Shown here one piece after another: positions 1 to 6,205 of a stretch of DNA of 9,141 bases. A program made the position numbers and the translations under genes. The notes beneath the pieces were generated by a model. That model saw nothing but the letters and a program-made list of their open reading frames with translations. It ran no database searches and had not been told where the DNA came from. The stretch spans positions 1-9,141 of the forward strand of contig JAIRYB010000066.1 in assembly GCA_031267955.1 (NCBI GenBank), given 5' to 3'. Positions within the stretch are counted from its first letter, which is position 1, and the number at the start of each line of letters is the position of its first letter. The DNA is from Spirochaetaceae bacterium (GTDB taxonomy: Bacteria > Spirochaetota > Spirochaetia > Treponematales > Breznakiellaceae).

Positions 1-24
1 ATAAAAAAATTGAATACCTCTATG

Positions 25-38
25 TTAGTCTTGACTAA
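25..38. promoter_or_regulatory. Candidate operator, 14-bp inverted repeat (box 1)
   Basis: The sequence TTAGTCTTGACTAA has two perfect 6-bp arms (TTAGTC and GACTAA) around a 2-bp centre. It lies about 95-110 bases before the start of an iron-siderophore importer operon, in an A+T-rich leader. A TTGACT hexamer inside it (31-36) resembles a -35 element, but I see no good -10 at the right distance. A dimeric metal-responsive repressor such as a Fur or DtxR-family protein would be the natural partner. However, the spacing does not match the classical Fur box or the 19-bp DtxR box, so the regulator is unknown. Confidence 0.4.
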
Positions 39-69
39 TTAACTGGGAAGATTCAGCGGTTCCGCAGCA

Positions 70-104
70 TTTTCTTTCAAATAGTTAGATAAAGCTAATA
101 AAAC
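70..104 (+). promoter_or_regulatory. Probable promoter region with second TTAG-N6-CTAA box
   Basis: This A+T-rich stretch ends about 30 bases before the first start codon. At 85-98 it contains TTAGATAAAGCTAA, a second TTAG-N6-CTAA inverted repeat whose arms match over only 4 bp. Its centre is exactly 60 bp from the centre of box 1. A weak -35 (TTTCTT, 71-76), 17 bases and a weak -10 (GCTAAT, 94-99) can be drawn. The box would then overlap the -10, as expected for a repressor site. The promoter hexamers are poor matches and this call is tentative. Confidence 0.3.
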
Positions 105-132
105 ACCCTTAGGGGTACATGTGAGGTTTTAT

Positions 133-1179
133 ATGAAACGAAACACCTTGAAATCGCCGCTTCCACTGTTATGCGCCGCGATTTTACTTGTGGCGGCGGC
201 AGCCTGCAGGGGCAAAACGGCGCCGGCGGCGTCCCCGCCGCGGCCGGTGGAGCGTTCGGTGGAGAACAGCGGGTTTCCGCTCAGCATCAGCCACGCCTTT
301 GGTGAAACGGTACTTGAGCGTAAACCGGAACGTATCGTTACCATAGCGTGGGGTAACCAGGATGTGCCGCTGGCCCTTGGAATTGCGCCTGTTGGTATGT
401 CGGAGGCCAATTACGGCGTCCTGGACGGAAGCGGGCTTCTGCCCTGGACAAGGGCGAAACTTGATGAACTTGGCGCTGCTGATTACGTTGTGTTCCGCGA
501 AACCGACGGACTGGACTTTGAAGCTATCAATGCCGTAAGCCCTGACGTAATTCTCGCCGGGGACTCCGGCCTTACGAGGGAAGAATACGACACCTTGAGC
601 GAAATTGCGCCGACAATTGCGTATCCGGGTAAGCCCTGGCAAACGCTCTGGCGCGACCAGATCATGCAGGACGCCAGGGGTATGGGGATGGAGGCGGAAG
701 GGGCCGGCTTGATTGCAGAACTTGACGCATTTATCGTTAAAACCCTGGAAAAATACCCGCAGCTTAAAGGCAAGACCGCGGCATTTTGCTACTTTCCTCC
801 GACGGATTTCAGTACCTTCTCTTTTTATGCACCCTCTGATCCACGCTGCGCGTTCCTGCTTGACCTTGGGATGGTAATCCCCAATAGCATACTTAAGCTC
901 AATGAGGGCAACGACTCATTTTACCTGGAAGTAAGCTCAGAAAATGCCGACCTTATGTCGGATGTTGATATTATTCTTACCTGGGGTGATGAGGGGCTAC
1001 TGGAGGCGCTGCAGGCCGACCCGCTGCTCGGATCCATACCTGCCGTAAGGAGGAACTCCTTCGTGATGCTTCAAGAGAACCCGATTGGAGCATCTCAAAC
1101 CCCCAGCGCCTTGTCGATTCCCTGGTCCCTTGACGAATACGTTTCACTGATCGCCAAAGCCGCTGATATGGTTCAATGA
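133..1179 (+). CDS. Iron-siderophore ABC transporter substrate-binding lipoprotein (FepB/FecB type)
   Basis: This protein captures ferric siderophore outside the inner membrane and delivers it to the two permeases encoded next. The 348-residue product has a lipoprotein signal peptide: basic KR at 2-3, a hydrophobic core at about 9-24, and Cys25 after VAAAA, a loose lipobox of the kind spirochaetes tolerate. The mature part reads as a periplasmic-binding-protein fold of the FepB/FhuD type. It opens with ISHAFGETVLERKPERIV at about 52-69, followed by DVPLALGIAPVG. Other family-like segments are PSDPRCAFLLDLG (about 235-246) and the C-terminal SALSIPWSLDEYV. These phrases resemble actinobacterial siderophore-binding proteins. 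I chose ATG 133, which has GAGG six bases upstream. A GTG at 121 with its own AGGGG is possible and would add four residues. The stop overlaps the next start (ATGA). The exact siderophore cannot be read from the sequence. Confidence 0.9.
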   Translation: MKRNTLKSPLPLLCAAILLVAAAACRGKTAPAASPPRPVERSVENSGFPLSISHAFGETVLERKPERIVTIAWGNQDVPLALGIAPVGMSEANYGVLDGSGLLPWTRAKLDELGAADYVVFRETDGLDFEAINAVSPDVILAGDSGLTREEYDTLSEIAPTIAYPGKPWQTLWRDQIMQDARGMGMEAEGAGLIAELDAFIVKTLEKYPQLKGKTAAFCYFPPTDFSTFSFYAPSDPRCAFLLDLGMVIPNSILKLNEGNDSFYLEVSSENADLMSDVDIILTWGDEGLLEALQADPLLGSIPAVRRNSFVMLQENPIGASQTPSALSIPWSLDEYVSLIAKAADMVQ

Positions 1180-2210
1180 GCGGCGCTGCGAAAACCCTGC
1201 CGCAGACCCGCGGTTTAAGCAAACGGTATGCCCTGGTAACCGCATCCTGTTGTTTATCGCTTCTTCTGGGGGTTGCGGCGTCCTTGGCGTTCGGCTCCCG
1301 ATCCCTGTCGCTTGAGGACATCATCGGCGGACTGACGCATGACATTCCCGCTACACTCGGCGAAACGGTCGTGCAAAGGCGGATACCAAGAACGATATTC
1401 GGGCTTATGGCGGGCGCCGCCCTGGGTATGTCCGGGGCGTTAATGCAGGCAATCACCCGCAATCCGCTGGCGGATCCGGGTATTCTTGGTGTGAATACGG
1501 GGGCGGCTTTATTTGTGGTTGCGGGAATAGCGTTCCTGGGTATCAGTACACCCGGACAGTACATAGTGCTGGCGCTGTGCGGCGCCGCGCTGAGCGCGGT
1601 CTTCGTTTACGCCGTAGGTTCCATCGGAGGCAGGGGCGCAACGCCGGTAAAGCTGGCGCTTGCAGGTTCCGCAACAAGCGCGGCGCTGTCGTCACTTATC
1701 AGCGCAATAATGCTCCCAAGAGCCGCTGTCATGGACGCGTTTCGTTTCTGGCAGGTTGGAAGAATAGGCGGCGCTACCTGGGATGGCATACGTTCAGTTG
1801 CCCCTTTTCTGGCCGCCGGCGCGTTACTGGGGCTATGCTCTCTGTCCGCTCTGAACGCCCTTGCACTTGGCGACGATGTAGCGGCCGGTCTTGGGCTGCG
1901 CGTTGGCCGGGCACGGCTCATCGCTGCGGCGGCAGGTGTTATGCTCTGTGGAGCGACAACAGCGCTTGCGGGGCCGATTGCCTTTGTAGGCCTGATGGTA
2001 CCCCACGTTATACGGCTGGCCGTCGGGGTTGACCAGCGGTGGATCATTCCGCTGTCGGCAGCCGGCGGAGCGGCTATTCTGCTGTACTCGGACGTAATAG
2101 GCAGGCTGCTCGGCAGGCCGGGAGAGCTTGAGGCCGGGATTGTTACGGCCTTTCTTGGCGCCCCGGTACTTATTTATGTCGCGGCACGGACAAAGGTACG
2201 GGATCTATGA
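1176..2210 (+). CDS. Iron-siderophore ABC transporter permease, FecCD family (FepD-like)
   Basis: This is an inner-membrane permease, one half of the heterodimeric channel for ferric siderophore. The 344-residue protein is strongly hydrophobic, with many alanine/glycine/leucine-rich membrane segments that fit the usual FecCD fold of about ten helices. The family hallmark RIPRTIFGLMAGAALG begins at about residue 69 and continues to NPLADPGILGVN at about 96-107. The ATPase-coupling region (DDVAAGLGLRVGRARL) lies at about 233-248. The late block GPIAFVGLMVPHVIR is also typical. The PHVIR and GELEAGIVTAFLGAP phrases fit the FepD-like partner. The start overlaps the upstream stop as ATGA with no convincing Shine-Dalgarno sequence, so translation is probably coupled. 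Its stop overlaps the next gene in the same way. Confidence 0.93.
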   Translation: MSGAAKTLPQTRGLSKRYALVTASCCLSLLLGVAASLAFGSRSLSLEDIIGGLTHDIPATLGETVVQRRIPRTIFGLMAGAALGMSGALMQAITRNPLADPGILGVNTGAALFVVAGIAFLGISTPGQYIVLALCGAALSAVFVYAVGSIGGRGATPVKLALAGSATSAALSSLISAIMLPRAAVMDAFRFWQVGRIGGATWDGIRSVAPFLAAGALLGLCSLSALNALALGDDVAAGLGLRVGRARLIAAAAGVMLCGATTALAGPIAFVGLMVPHVIRLAVGVDQRWIIPLSAAGGAAILLYSDVIGRLLGRPGELEAGIVTAFLGAPVLIYVAARTKVRDL

Positions 2211-3235
2211 CAAATGTTAAACCGGTCATAACCTGGCGTAAAAAACGGCTGCACCGTAAAATAGTGGTCTGTGCCGTGCTTGCGGTGTGTGTTGTTGTGT
2301 TCTGTATTCTCATGCTGTCGTTGGGCGGCGTGTTTTACCCGCCCCAGGTGATTCTGCGTGTATTGTCCGGGGAACAAATTAAGGGGGCGACCTTTGCGAT
2401 AGCCACGCTCCGCTTACCGCGGATGCTGGCGGGCCTTTTGGCCGGTGCGGCATTCGGAATCTCCGGGGCGGCATTTCAGGCCCTGCTTCGCAACCCCCTC
2501 GCAAGCCCTGATATTATCGGCGTAACATCGGGATCCAGCGCGGCGGCGGTTGCGTGCATCCTTGTATTCAACCTGAACGGCGCAGCGGTTTCGGCAGTCG
2601 CGGTGGCCGCAGGGATCGCTACGGCCGCGTTAATCTACGTTATATCGCATGGCGCTGCCTTCTCCGGCGGGCGGCTTATTCTTGTGGGAATCGGTGTTGG
2701 GGCAATGCTCCACTCGGTGATTTCGTATCTGCTGCTCCGCGCCTCGAAGTACGATGTACCCGGAGCAATGCGGTGGTTAAGCGGCAGTCTGAACGGCATA
2801 CGGCCGGAGAAGATTCTTCCGCTTTGTGCGGCCAGCGCGGTACTGGGTCCTCTACTCCTGCTGTCGGAACGCCGGCTAAAGATCATTGAGCTTGGGGATC
2901 ACAAAGCCGCAACCCTGGGCGTCCGTACCAACGCGACGCGGCTGACCCTTGTCTTATGCGCCGTAGGGCTGACGGCATTCGCCACATCGGTAACAGGCCC
3001 GGTAGCGTTCATTGCGTTCCTGTCCGGGCCCATCGCAAAACGTATGACCGGGGATGGTTCGCCCTCACTTTTGGCTTCAACACTCACGGGGGCCGCCCTC
3101 ACGCTCGGATCGGATCTGCTCGGACAGTTCGCTTTTGATACGAAGTTCCCTGTCGGCGTTATCACAGGAATCATCGGCGCGCCTTATCTGTTGTTTTTGC
3201 TGGTAAAAATCAACCGTTCGGGAGCTTCAGTATGA
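2207..3235 (+). CDS. Iron-siderophore ABC transporter permease, FecCD family (FepG-like)
   Basis: This is the second inner-membrane permease subunit, expected to pair with the preceding one. The 342-residue product has a basic N-terminus (WRKKRLHRK at about 10-18) and a first membrane helix at about 19-40. The family signature RLPRMLAGLLAGAAFG starts at about 69 and ends in NPLASPDIIGV at about 96-106. The ATPase-facing segment is GDHKAATLGVRTNATRL. The late block reads GPVAFIAFLSGPIAKR, where the FepD-like partner has VPHVIR. That difference, and KFPVGVITGIIGAPYL near the end, are typical of FepG. It diverges clearly from the first permease, so this is not a recent tandem duplication. It overlaps both neighbours by four bases (ATGA). 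Confidence 0.93.
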   Translation: MTNVKPVITWRKKRLHRKIVVCAVLAVCVVVFCILMLSLGGVFYPPQVILRVLSGEQIKGATFAIATLRLPRMLAGLLAGAAFGISGAAFQALLRNPLASPDIIGVTSGSSAAAVACILVFNLNGAAVSAVAVAAGIATAALIYVISHGAAFSGGRLILVGIGVGAMLHSVISYLLLRASKYDVPGAMRWLSGSLNGIRPEKILPLCAASAVLGPLLLLSERRLKIIELGDHKAATLGVRTNATRLTLVLCAVGLTAFATSVTGPVAFIAFLSGPIAKRMTGDGSPSLLASTLTGAALTLGSDLLGQFAFDTKFPVGVITGIIGAPYLLFLLVKINRSGASV

Positions 3236-4032
3236 CTAATCCGCACACTCTATCGGCGGTACATCTTGCTGCGGGTTATGGTGATCGGGAAATTATCCAC
3301 GACATGAACTTGACCGTACCAAGGGGAAAAATCAGCGCCATAATCGGCGCAAACGCCTGCGGCAAATCAACCCTGCTGAAGACTTTCGCCCGGCTTATCC
3401 GGCCCCTGTCGGGCGGGGTAACGCTTGATGGAGCAGCCATTGACAGGATAGCGCCCAAGCGTTTGGCGAGGATTCTCGGCATTCTGCCTCAATCGCCCAT
3501 CGCTCCCGAGGGCATTATCGTGTCGGATTTAGTCAGCAGAGGCCGCTATCCGTATCAGAGTTTTCTGCACGGGCCGGGCAGGGGCGACGATGAGGCGGTT
3601 GCCCGGGCCCTTGACCTGATGGGTGTTACGGATCTTGCCGGGCGCAGTATGGACGAGCTTTCGGGCGGTCAGCGCCAGCGTGTCTGGATTGCGATGGCCC
3701 TGGCACAACAGACGGCTATTCTGCTGCTTGACGAGCCGACGACATTCCTTGATGTTACGCATCAGATTGAAATATTGGATTTGCTTACGGACTTGAACCG
3801 CGAGAACGGGACAACCATCGTAATGGTGCTGCATGATGTCAACCTTGCGGCCCGCTACGCCGACTGTATTTTCGCACTGAACAAGGGGCGGCTTGTCTCG
3901 GAGGGCGAACCGGAACAGGTTATTACCCAAAGCACGATCCGGGGCGTGTTCGGCCTTGACTGCATCATCGCAGAGGATACCGTGTCGGGTTCGCCTATCG
4001 TACTGCCGAAGGGCCGTCATCATATCCGGTAA
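3232..4032 (+). CDS. Iron-siderophore ABC transporter ATP-binding protein (FepC/FecE type)
   Basis: This cytoplasmic ATPase powers the importer formed with the two permeases. All ABC motifs are present in its 266 residues: Walker A GANACGKST at 39-47, Q-loop Gln87 in LPQSPIAPEG, signature LSGGQRQR at 143-150, Walker B ILLLDE ending in catalytic Glu168, D-loop FLD at 172-174, and switch His201 in VLHD. The protein is therefore expected to be active. The NACGKS form of Walker A and the LPQSPIAPEG and GRYPYQS phrases are ones I associate with the actinobacterial and some Gram-positive branches of the family. The start is supported by GGGAG seven bases upstream (3220-3224) and overlaps the previous stop as ATGA. 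It is the last gene of the operon, and no U-tract terminator follows it. Confidence 0.95.
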   Translation: MTNPHTLSAVHLAAGYGDREIIHDMNLTVPRGKISAIIGANACGKSTLLKTFARLIRPLSGGVTLDGAAIDRIAPKRLARILGILPQSPIAPEGIIVSDLVSRGRYPYQSFLHGPGRGDDEAVARALDLMGVTDLAGRSMDELSGGQRQRVWIAMALAQQTAILLLDEPTTFLDVTHQIEILDLLTDLNRENGTTIVMVLHDVNLAARYADCIFALNKGRLVSEGEPEQVITQSTIRGVFGLDCIIAEDTVSGSPIVLPKGRHHIR

Positions 4033-4046
4033 AATTCCGGTAAAAT
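4025..4046. repeat. 11-bp tandem duplication across the end of the ATPase gene
   Basis: TCCGGTAAAAT occurs twice head to tail (4025-4035 and 4036-4046). The first copy contains the TAA stop of the ABC ATPase gene. Because the stop is in copy one, the duplication does not alter the protein. It looks like a small slippage or joining event at the boundary between the iron operon and the next transcription unit. Confidence 0.75.
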
Positions 4047-4079
4047 GCTCCACTGGTAGCTCTGGCTTAGGGAATTCCT

Positions 4080-4085
4080 TATACT
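4080..4085 (+). promoter_or_regulatory. Candidate -10 element six bases before the start codon
   Basis: TATACT matches the TATAAT consensus at five of six positions and lies exactly six bases before ATG 4092. Transcription would then begin at or very near the A of the start codon, giving a leaderless message. The -35 region has no good hexamer at 16-18 bp. The same TATACT-N6-ATG arrangement recurs at 8897-8911. Confidence 0.35.
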
Positions 4086-4091
4086 GGTTTT

Positions 4092-4985
4092 ATGATCCCC
4101 GGTCTTTCGTGGCTGTTCCATAAAATTAAGGTATACGCCCTGGTGGGGGAAAGCGGCACCGGCAAGAGCTTCCGGGCCAAGCTGGTAGCCCAAAAGCACG
4201 GGATCGAGTACATTATCGACGACGGACTGTTGATTAGGGATAACCGGATCCTGGCGGGACATTCGGCAAAGACCGAAAAGACCTTTATGGCCGCGGTCAA
4301 GGTGGCCCTGTTCGACAACAAGGGGCACCGGGACGAGGTTGCCCGGAAACTCCAGAGTGAAAAGATCCGCAAGGTCCTTGTTCTGGGAACATCGGAAAAA
4401 ATGGCAAACAAAATCGCCGTCCGGCTCCAGCTTCCCATCCCCGCGAAGATCATCAAGATCGAGGACATAGCCTCCCAGGACGAGATAGAAAAGGCCATCA
4501 GAACCCGCAAGATCGAGGGCAAGCATGTGATCCCCGTGCCTTCCATCGAGGTAAAGCGGAGCTACCCGAATATTTTTTACGAGGCTATCCGGGTACTGCA
4601 GAAAAAAAAGAAAACCACCGGGATCAGCCCCGCGGGGGCCAACCTGGGGTCCGGCAGGATCGGCCCCATACCGAAGGTGCTGGAAAAATCGGTGGTCCGC
4701 CCGGAGTACTCCAAACGGGGCAAGGTGATCATCACGGAGGCGGCCCTGAGCCAGATGGTGATTCACTGCGTTGACGAGTACAGCGGCGAAATTCGCATCA
4801 AAAAAATCGCAATCAAGGATGATGAGATAGGCTACCGGCTGGTGATCACCATTGACGTGCCCTACGGGATGCAGTTGGGGGGGAATATCCATGAATTACA
4901 GCAGTATATTATTGACAACATCGAGCGGTATACCAATATTCTTATCGAAGAAGTAAATATTATCATTGACAAGATCATACAGTAA
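4092..4985 (+). CDS. Uncharacterised P-loop protein with C-terminal Asp23/Gls24-like domain
   Basis: The function is unknown. The N-terminal part is a P-loop NTP-binding domain: hydrophobic strand KVYALV, then Walker A GESGTGKS at 19-26, an acidic conserved-looking IIDDGLLI at 41-48, and a second strand KVLVLGTS at 94-101. A lysine-rich linker follows at about 165-200. Residues about 201-297, from VVRPEYSKRGKVIITEAA onward, resemble an Asp23/Gls24 (DUF322) domain: a GKV-I start, an amphipathic helix, two strands, and the VPYGMQLGGNIHELQ and EEVNIIID phrases. I recall similar two-domain proteins of unknown role in clostridia, so the architecture is probably not unique. There is no signal peptide or membrane segment, so it is probably cytoplasmic. 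An in-frame TAG at 4068-4070 makes ATG 4092 the first possible start, yet no Shine-Dalgarno sequence precedes it. It begins the run of genes that ends with priA. Confidence 0.85.
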   Translation: MIPGLSWLFHKIKVYALVGESGTGKSFRAKLVAQKHGIEYIIDDGLLIRDNRILAGHSAKTEKTFMAAVKVALFDNKGHRDEVARKLQSEKIRKVLVLGTSEKMANKIAVRLQLPIPAKIIKIEDIASQDEIEKAIRTRKIEGKHVIPVPSIEVKRSYPNIFYEAIRVLQKKKKTTGISPAGANLGSGRIGPIPKVLEKSVVRPEYSKRGKVIITEAALSQMVIHCVDEYSGEIRIKKIAIKDDEIGYRLVITIDVPYGMQLGGNIHELQQYIIDNIERYTNILIEEVNIIIDKIIQ

Positions 4986-5009
4986 CGGGCCTGCGGCATT
5001 GCGGGCCCG
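4986..5009 (+). promoter_or_regulatory. GC-rich hairpin immediately before a ribosome binding site
   Basis: CGGGCCTGC (4986-4994) can pair with GCGGGCCCG (5001-5009), giving a 9-bp stem with one U-G pair and a 6-base loop (GGCATT). It starts directly after the stop codon of the P-loop gene and ends two bases before GGGGAG, the ribosome binding site of the next gene. No U tract follows on either strand, so it is not a standard terminator. It could influence translation or RNA processing between the two genes. Confidence 0.5.
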
Positions 5010-5021
5010 GGGGGAGGGGTT

Positions 5022-6185
5022 ATGCGGCGTTTTTTTTGTTCGACACTCGTGCTGATGGCTCTGTGCGGCCGGCCCGGCGGGGTTTTTGGGCAGAATCCGC
5101 TGATCACGGACCACTACGAGATCAGCAGCGAAGACCCTGGCGCGGGGGAACGAATTGCCGGGGACCTGGAGGGCCGTTTTGCGGTCTACACCCGGCTCTT
5201 CCGTTTTAACCCCCAATCCCTGGCGGCGCCCTTCAGGGTACGCCTGATCGGTGATACGGCGGCCTACAACGGTTACCTTATCGAAAAACTGGGGGAAAGC
5301 AGCGCCGGGGCGCTGTACCTCCACTACCGCCAGACGGAACGCCGGGAGCTGGTGATCAACTACGGGGATGGAACGGGGTGGGAACGGGCCCTCCCCTACC
5401 AGTCATTCGTCCAATATCTGCGTTCCTTCATCTCCAATCCCCCCTCCTGGATAGAAGAGGGCTTTGCCATTTACTTCAGTACCTTGTCCCTGGACGGGGG
5501 GGAACTGGCCTATGTCGAAAACCTTTCCTGGCTGGAACGGGTCAAGGAGCTGCCGGCCGTCCCGGTTCAGGACATCCTCCTGTTGGACACCCGGGACCGG
5601 GATCCTTCCCTTTCCCGGGAGGACTACAGCGCCCTCTCCTGGGCCCTGGTGTCCTTTTTCCTCAACAGCGGGGATGATGAGTACTTCCGCTCCCTGCTGG
5701 AATGTTTTTTGCTCCTCTCCCCCGATGCGGGCTTAACGGAAAATTCCGCTGTCCTGGCGGATTGGATTGAAAACTGGAACGGCTTTAAAAACCTGGACCG
5801 GGACTACTACTCCTATATCCGCGCCCGCAAGACCTTCCCGGAACTGATGAACGAGGGCCGCCAGGCGTACGGAGAGGGGAACCTTGATACGGCGGAACCG
5901 TCCTTTGTCATTGCCCGGGATCAGCGGCCCGACCACTACGCCCCCTACTACTACCTGGGGCTTATTGCCTACGGCAGGGGGGACTGGGTCCGGGCGGAGC
6001 AATACTACAACACCAGTCTTGAACGGGGGGCCGACAAGGCCCTGGTCTACTATGCCCTGGGGCTTAACGCCGCGGCTGCGGAACAGGGCGAGCGGGCCGC
6101 CGAATTTCTGCGTCTTGCCATTGACGCGGATCCGGCCCGCTACCGCGAAAGGGCCAACGCCCTGCTCAGACGGCTGCGCTTTTAG
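5022..6185 (+). CDS. Secreted TPR protein with degenerate gluzincin-type peptidase domain
   Basis: This 387-residue exported protein is probably periplasmic or surface-associated and its function is unknown. Residues 1-23 form a signal peptide (RR at 2-3, hydrophobic core, likely cleavage after VFG). Cys15 in LMALC is a poor lipobox candidate. The middle part resembles the core of secreted HExxH peptidases (peptidase MA/DUF1570-like). SWIEEGFAIYF at 142-152 fits the helix carrying the third zinc ligand (Glu145 or Glu146). The preceding helix, where HExxH should lie, reads QSFVQ at 127-131, so both histidines and the catalytic glutamate are missing. Residues about 272-380 contain TPR-like repeats, clearest at about 307-336 (APYYYLGLIAYGRGDW) and 340-372. 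A strong ribosome binding site (GGGGAGGGG) precedes the ATG. It lies 36 bases after the P-loop gene. I infer a non-catalytic binding or scaffold role. Confidence 0.82.
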   Translation: MRRFFCSTLVLMALCGRPGGVFGQNPLITDHYEISSEDPGAGERIAGDLEGRFAVYTRLFRFNPQSLAAPFRVRLIGDTAAYNGYLIEKLGESSAGALYLHYRQTERRELVINYGDGTGWERALPYQSFVQYLRSFISNPPSWIEEGFAIYFSTLSLDGGELAYVENLSWLERVKELPAVPVQDILLLDTRDRDPSLSREDYSALSWALVSFFLNSGDDEYFRSLLECFLLLSPDAGLTENSAVLADWIENWNGFKNLDRDYYSYIRARKTFPELMNEGRQAYGEGNLDTAEPSFVIARDQRPDHYAPYYYLGLIAYGRGDWVRAEQYYNTSLERGADKALVYYALGLNAAAAEQGERAAEFLRLAIDADPARYRERANALLRRLRF

Positions 6186-6205
6186 CGGCCGGGACGGTAA
6201 AAACC

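Noticed and set aside
25..38. Box 1 as a classical Fur box or DtxR box
   Set aside because: It has only TTAG-N6-CTAA. The 19-bp GATAATGATAATCATTATC pattern and the longer DtxR spacing are not present, so only a generic operator is claimed.
184..642. - strand open frames opposite the binding-protein gene
   Set aside because: They are short and lack motifs, and they oppose a well-supported lipoprotein gene.
1176..3235. The two permeases as a recent tandem duplication
   Set aside because: They share only the family motifs and differ widely elsewhere. FepD/FepG-like pairs of this kind are the normal arrangement.
4071..4078. The GGAATTCC palindrome as a regulatory site
   Set aside because: An 8-bp palindrome occurs by chance at this scale, and nothing else supports a function.
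4020..4892. A 290-codon open frame on the - strand opposite the P-loop gene
   Set aside because: No domain, signal peptide or plausible ribosome binding site. The + strand frame has a Walker A motif and a consistent two-domain layout.
4986..5009. The GC-rich hairpin as an intrinsic terminator
   Set aside because: The stem is strong, but no U tract follows on either strand and a ribosome binding site begins two bases later.
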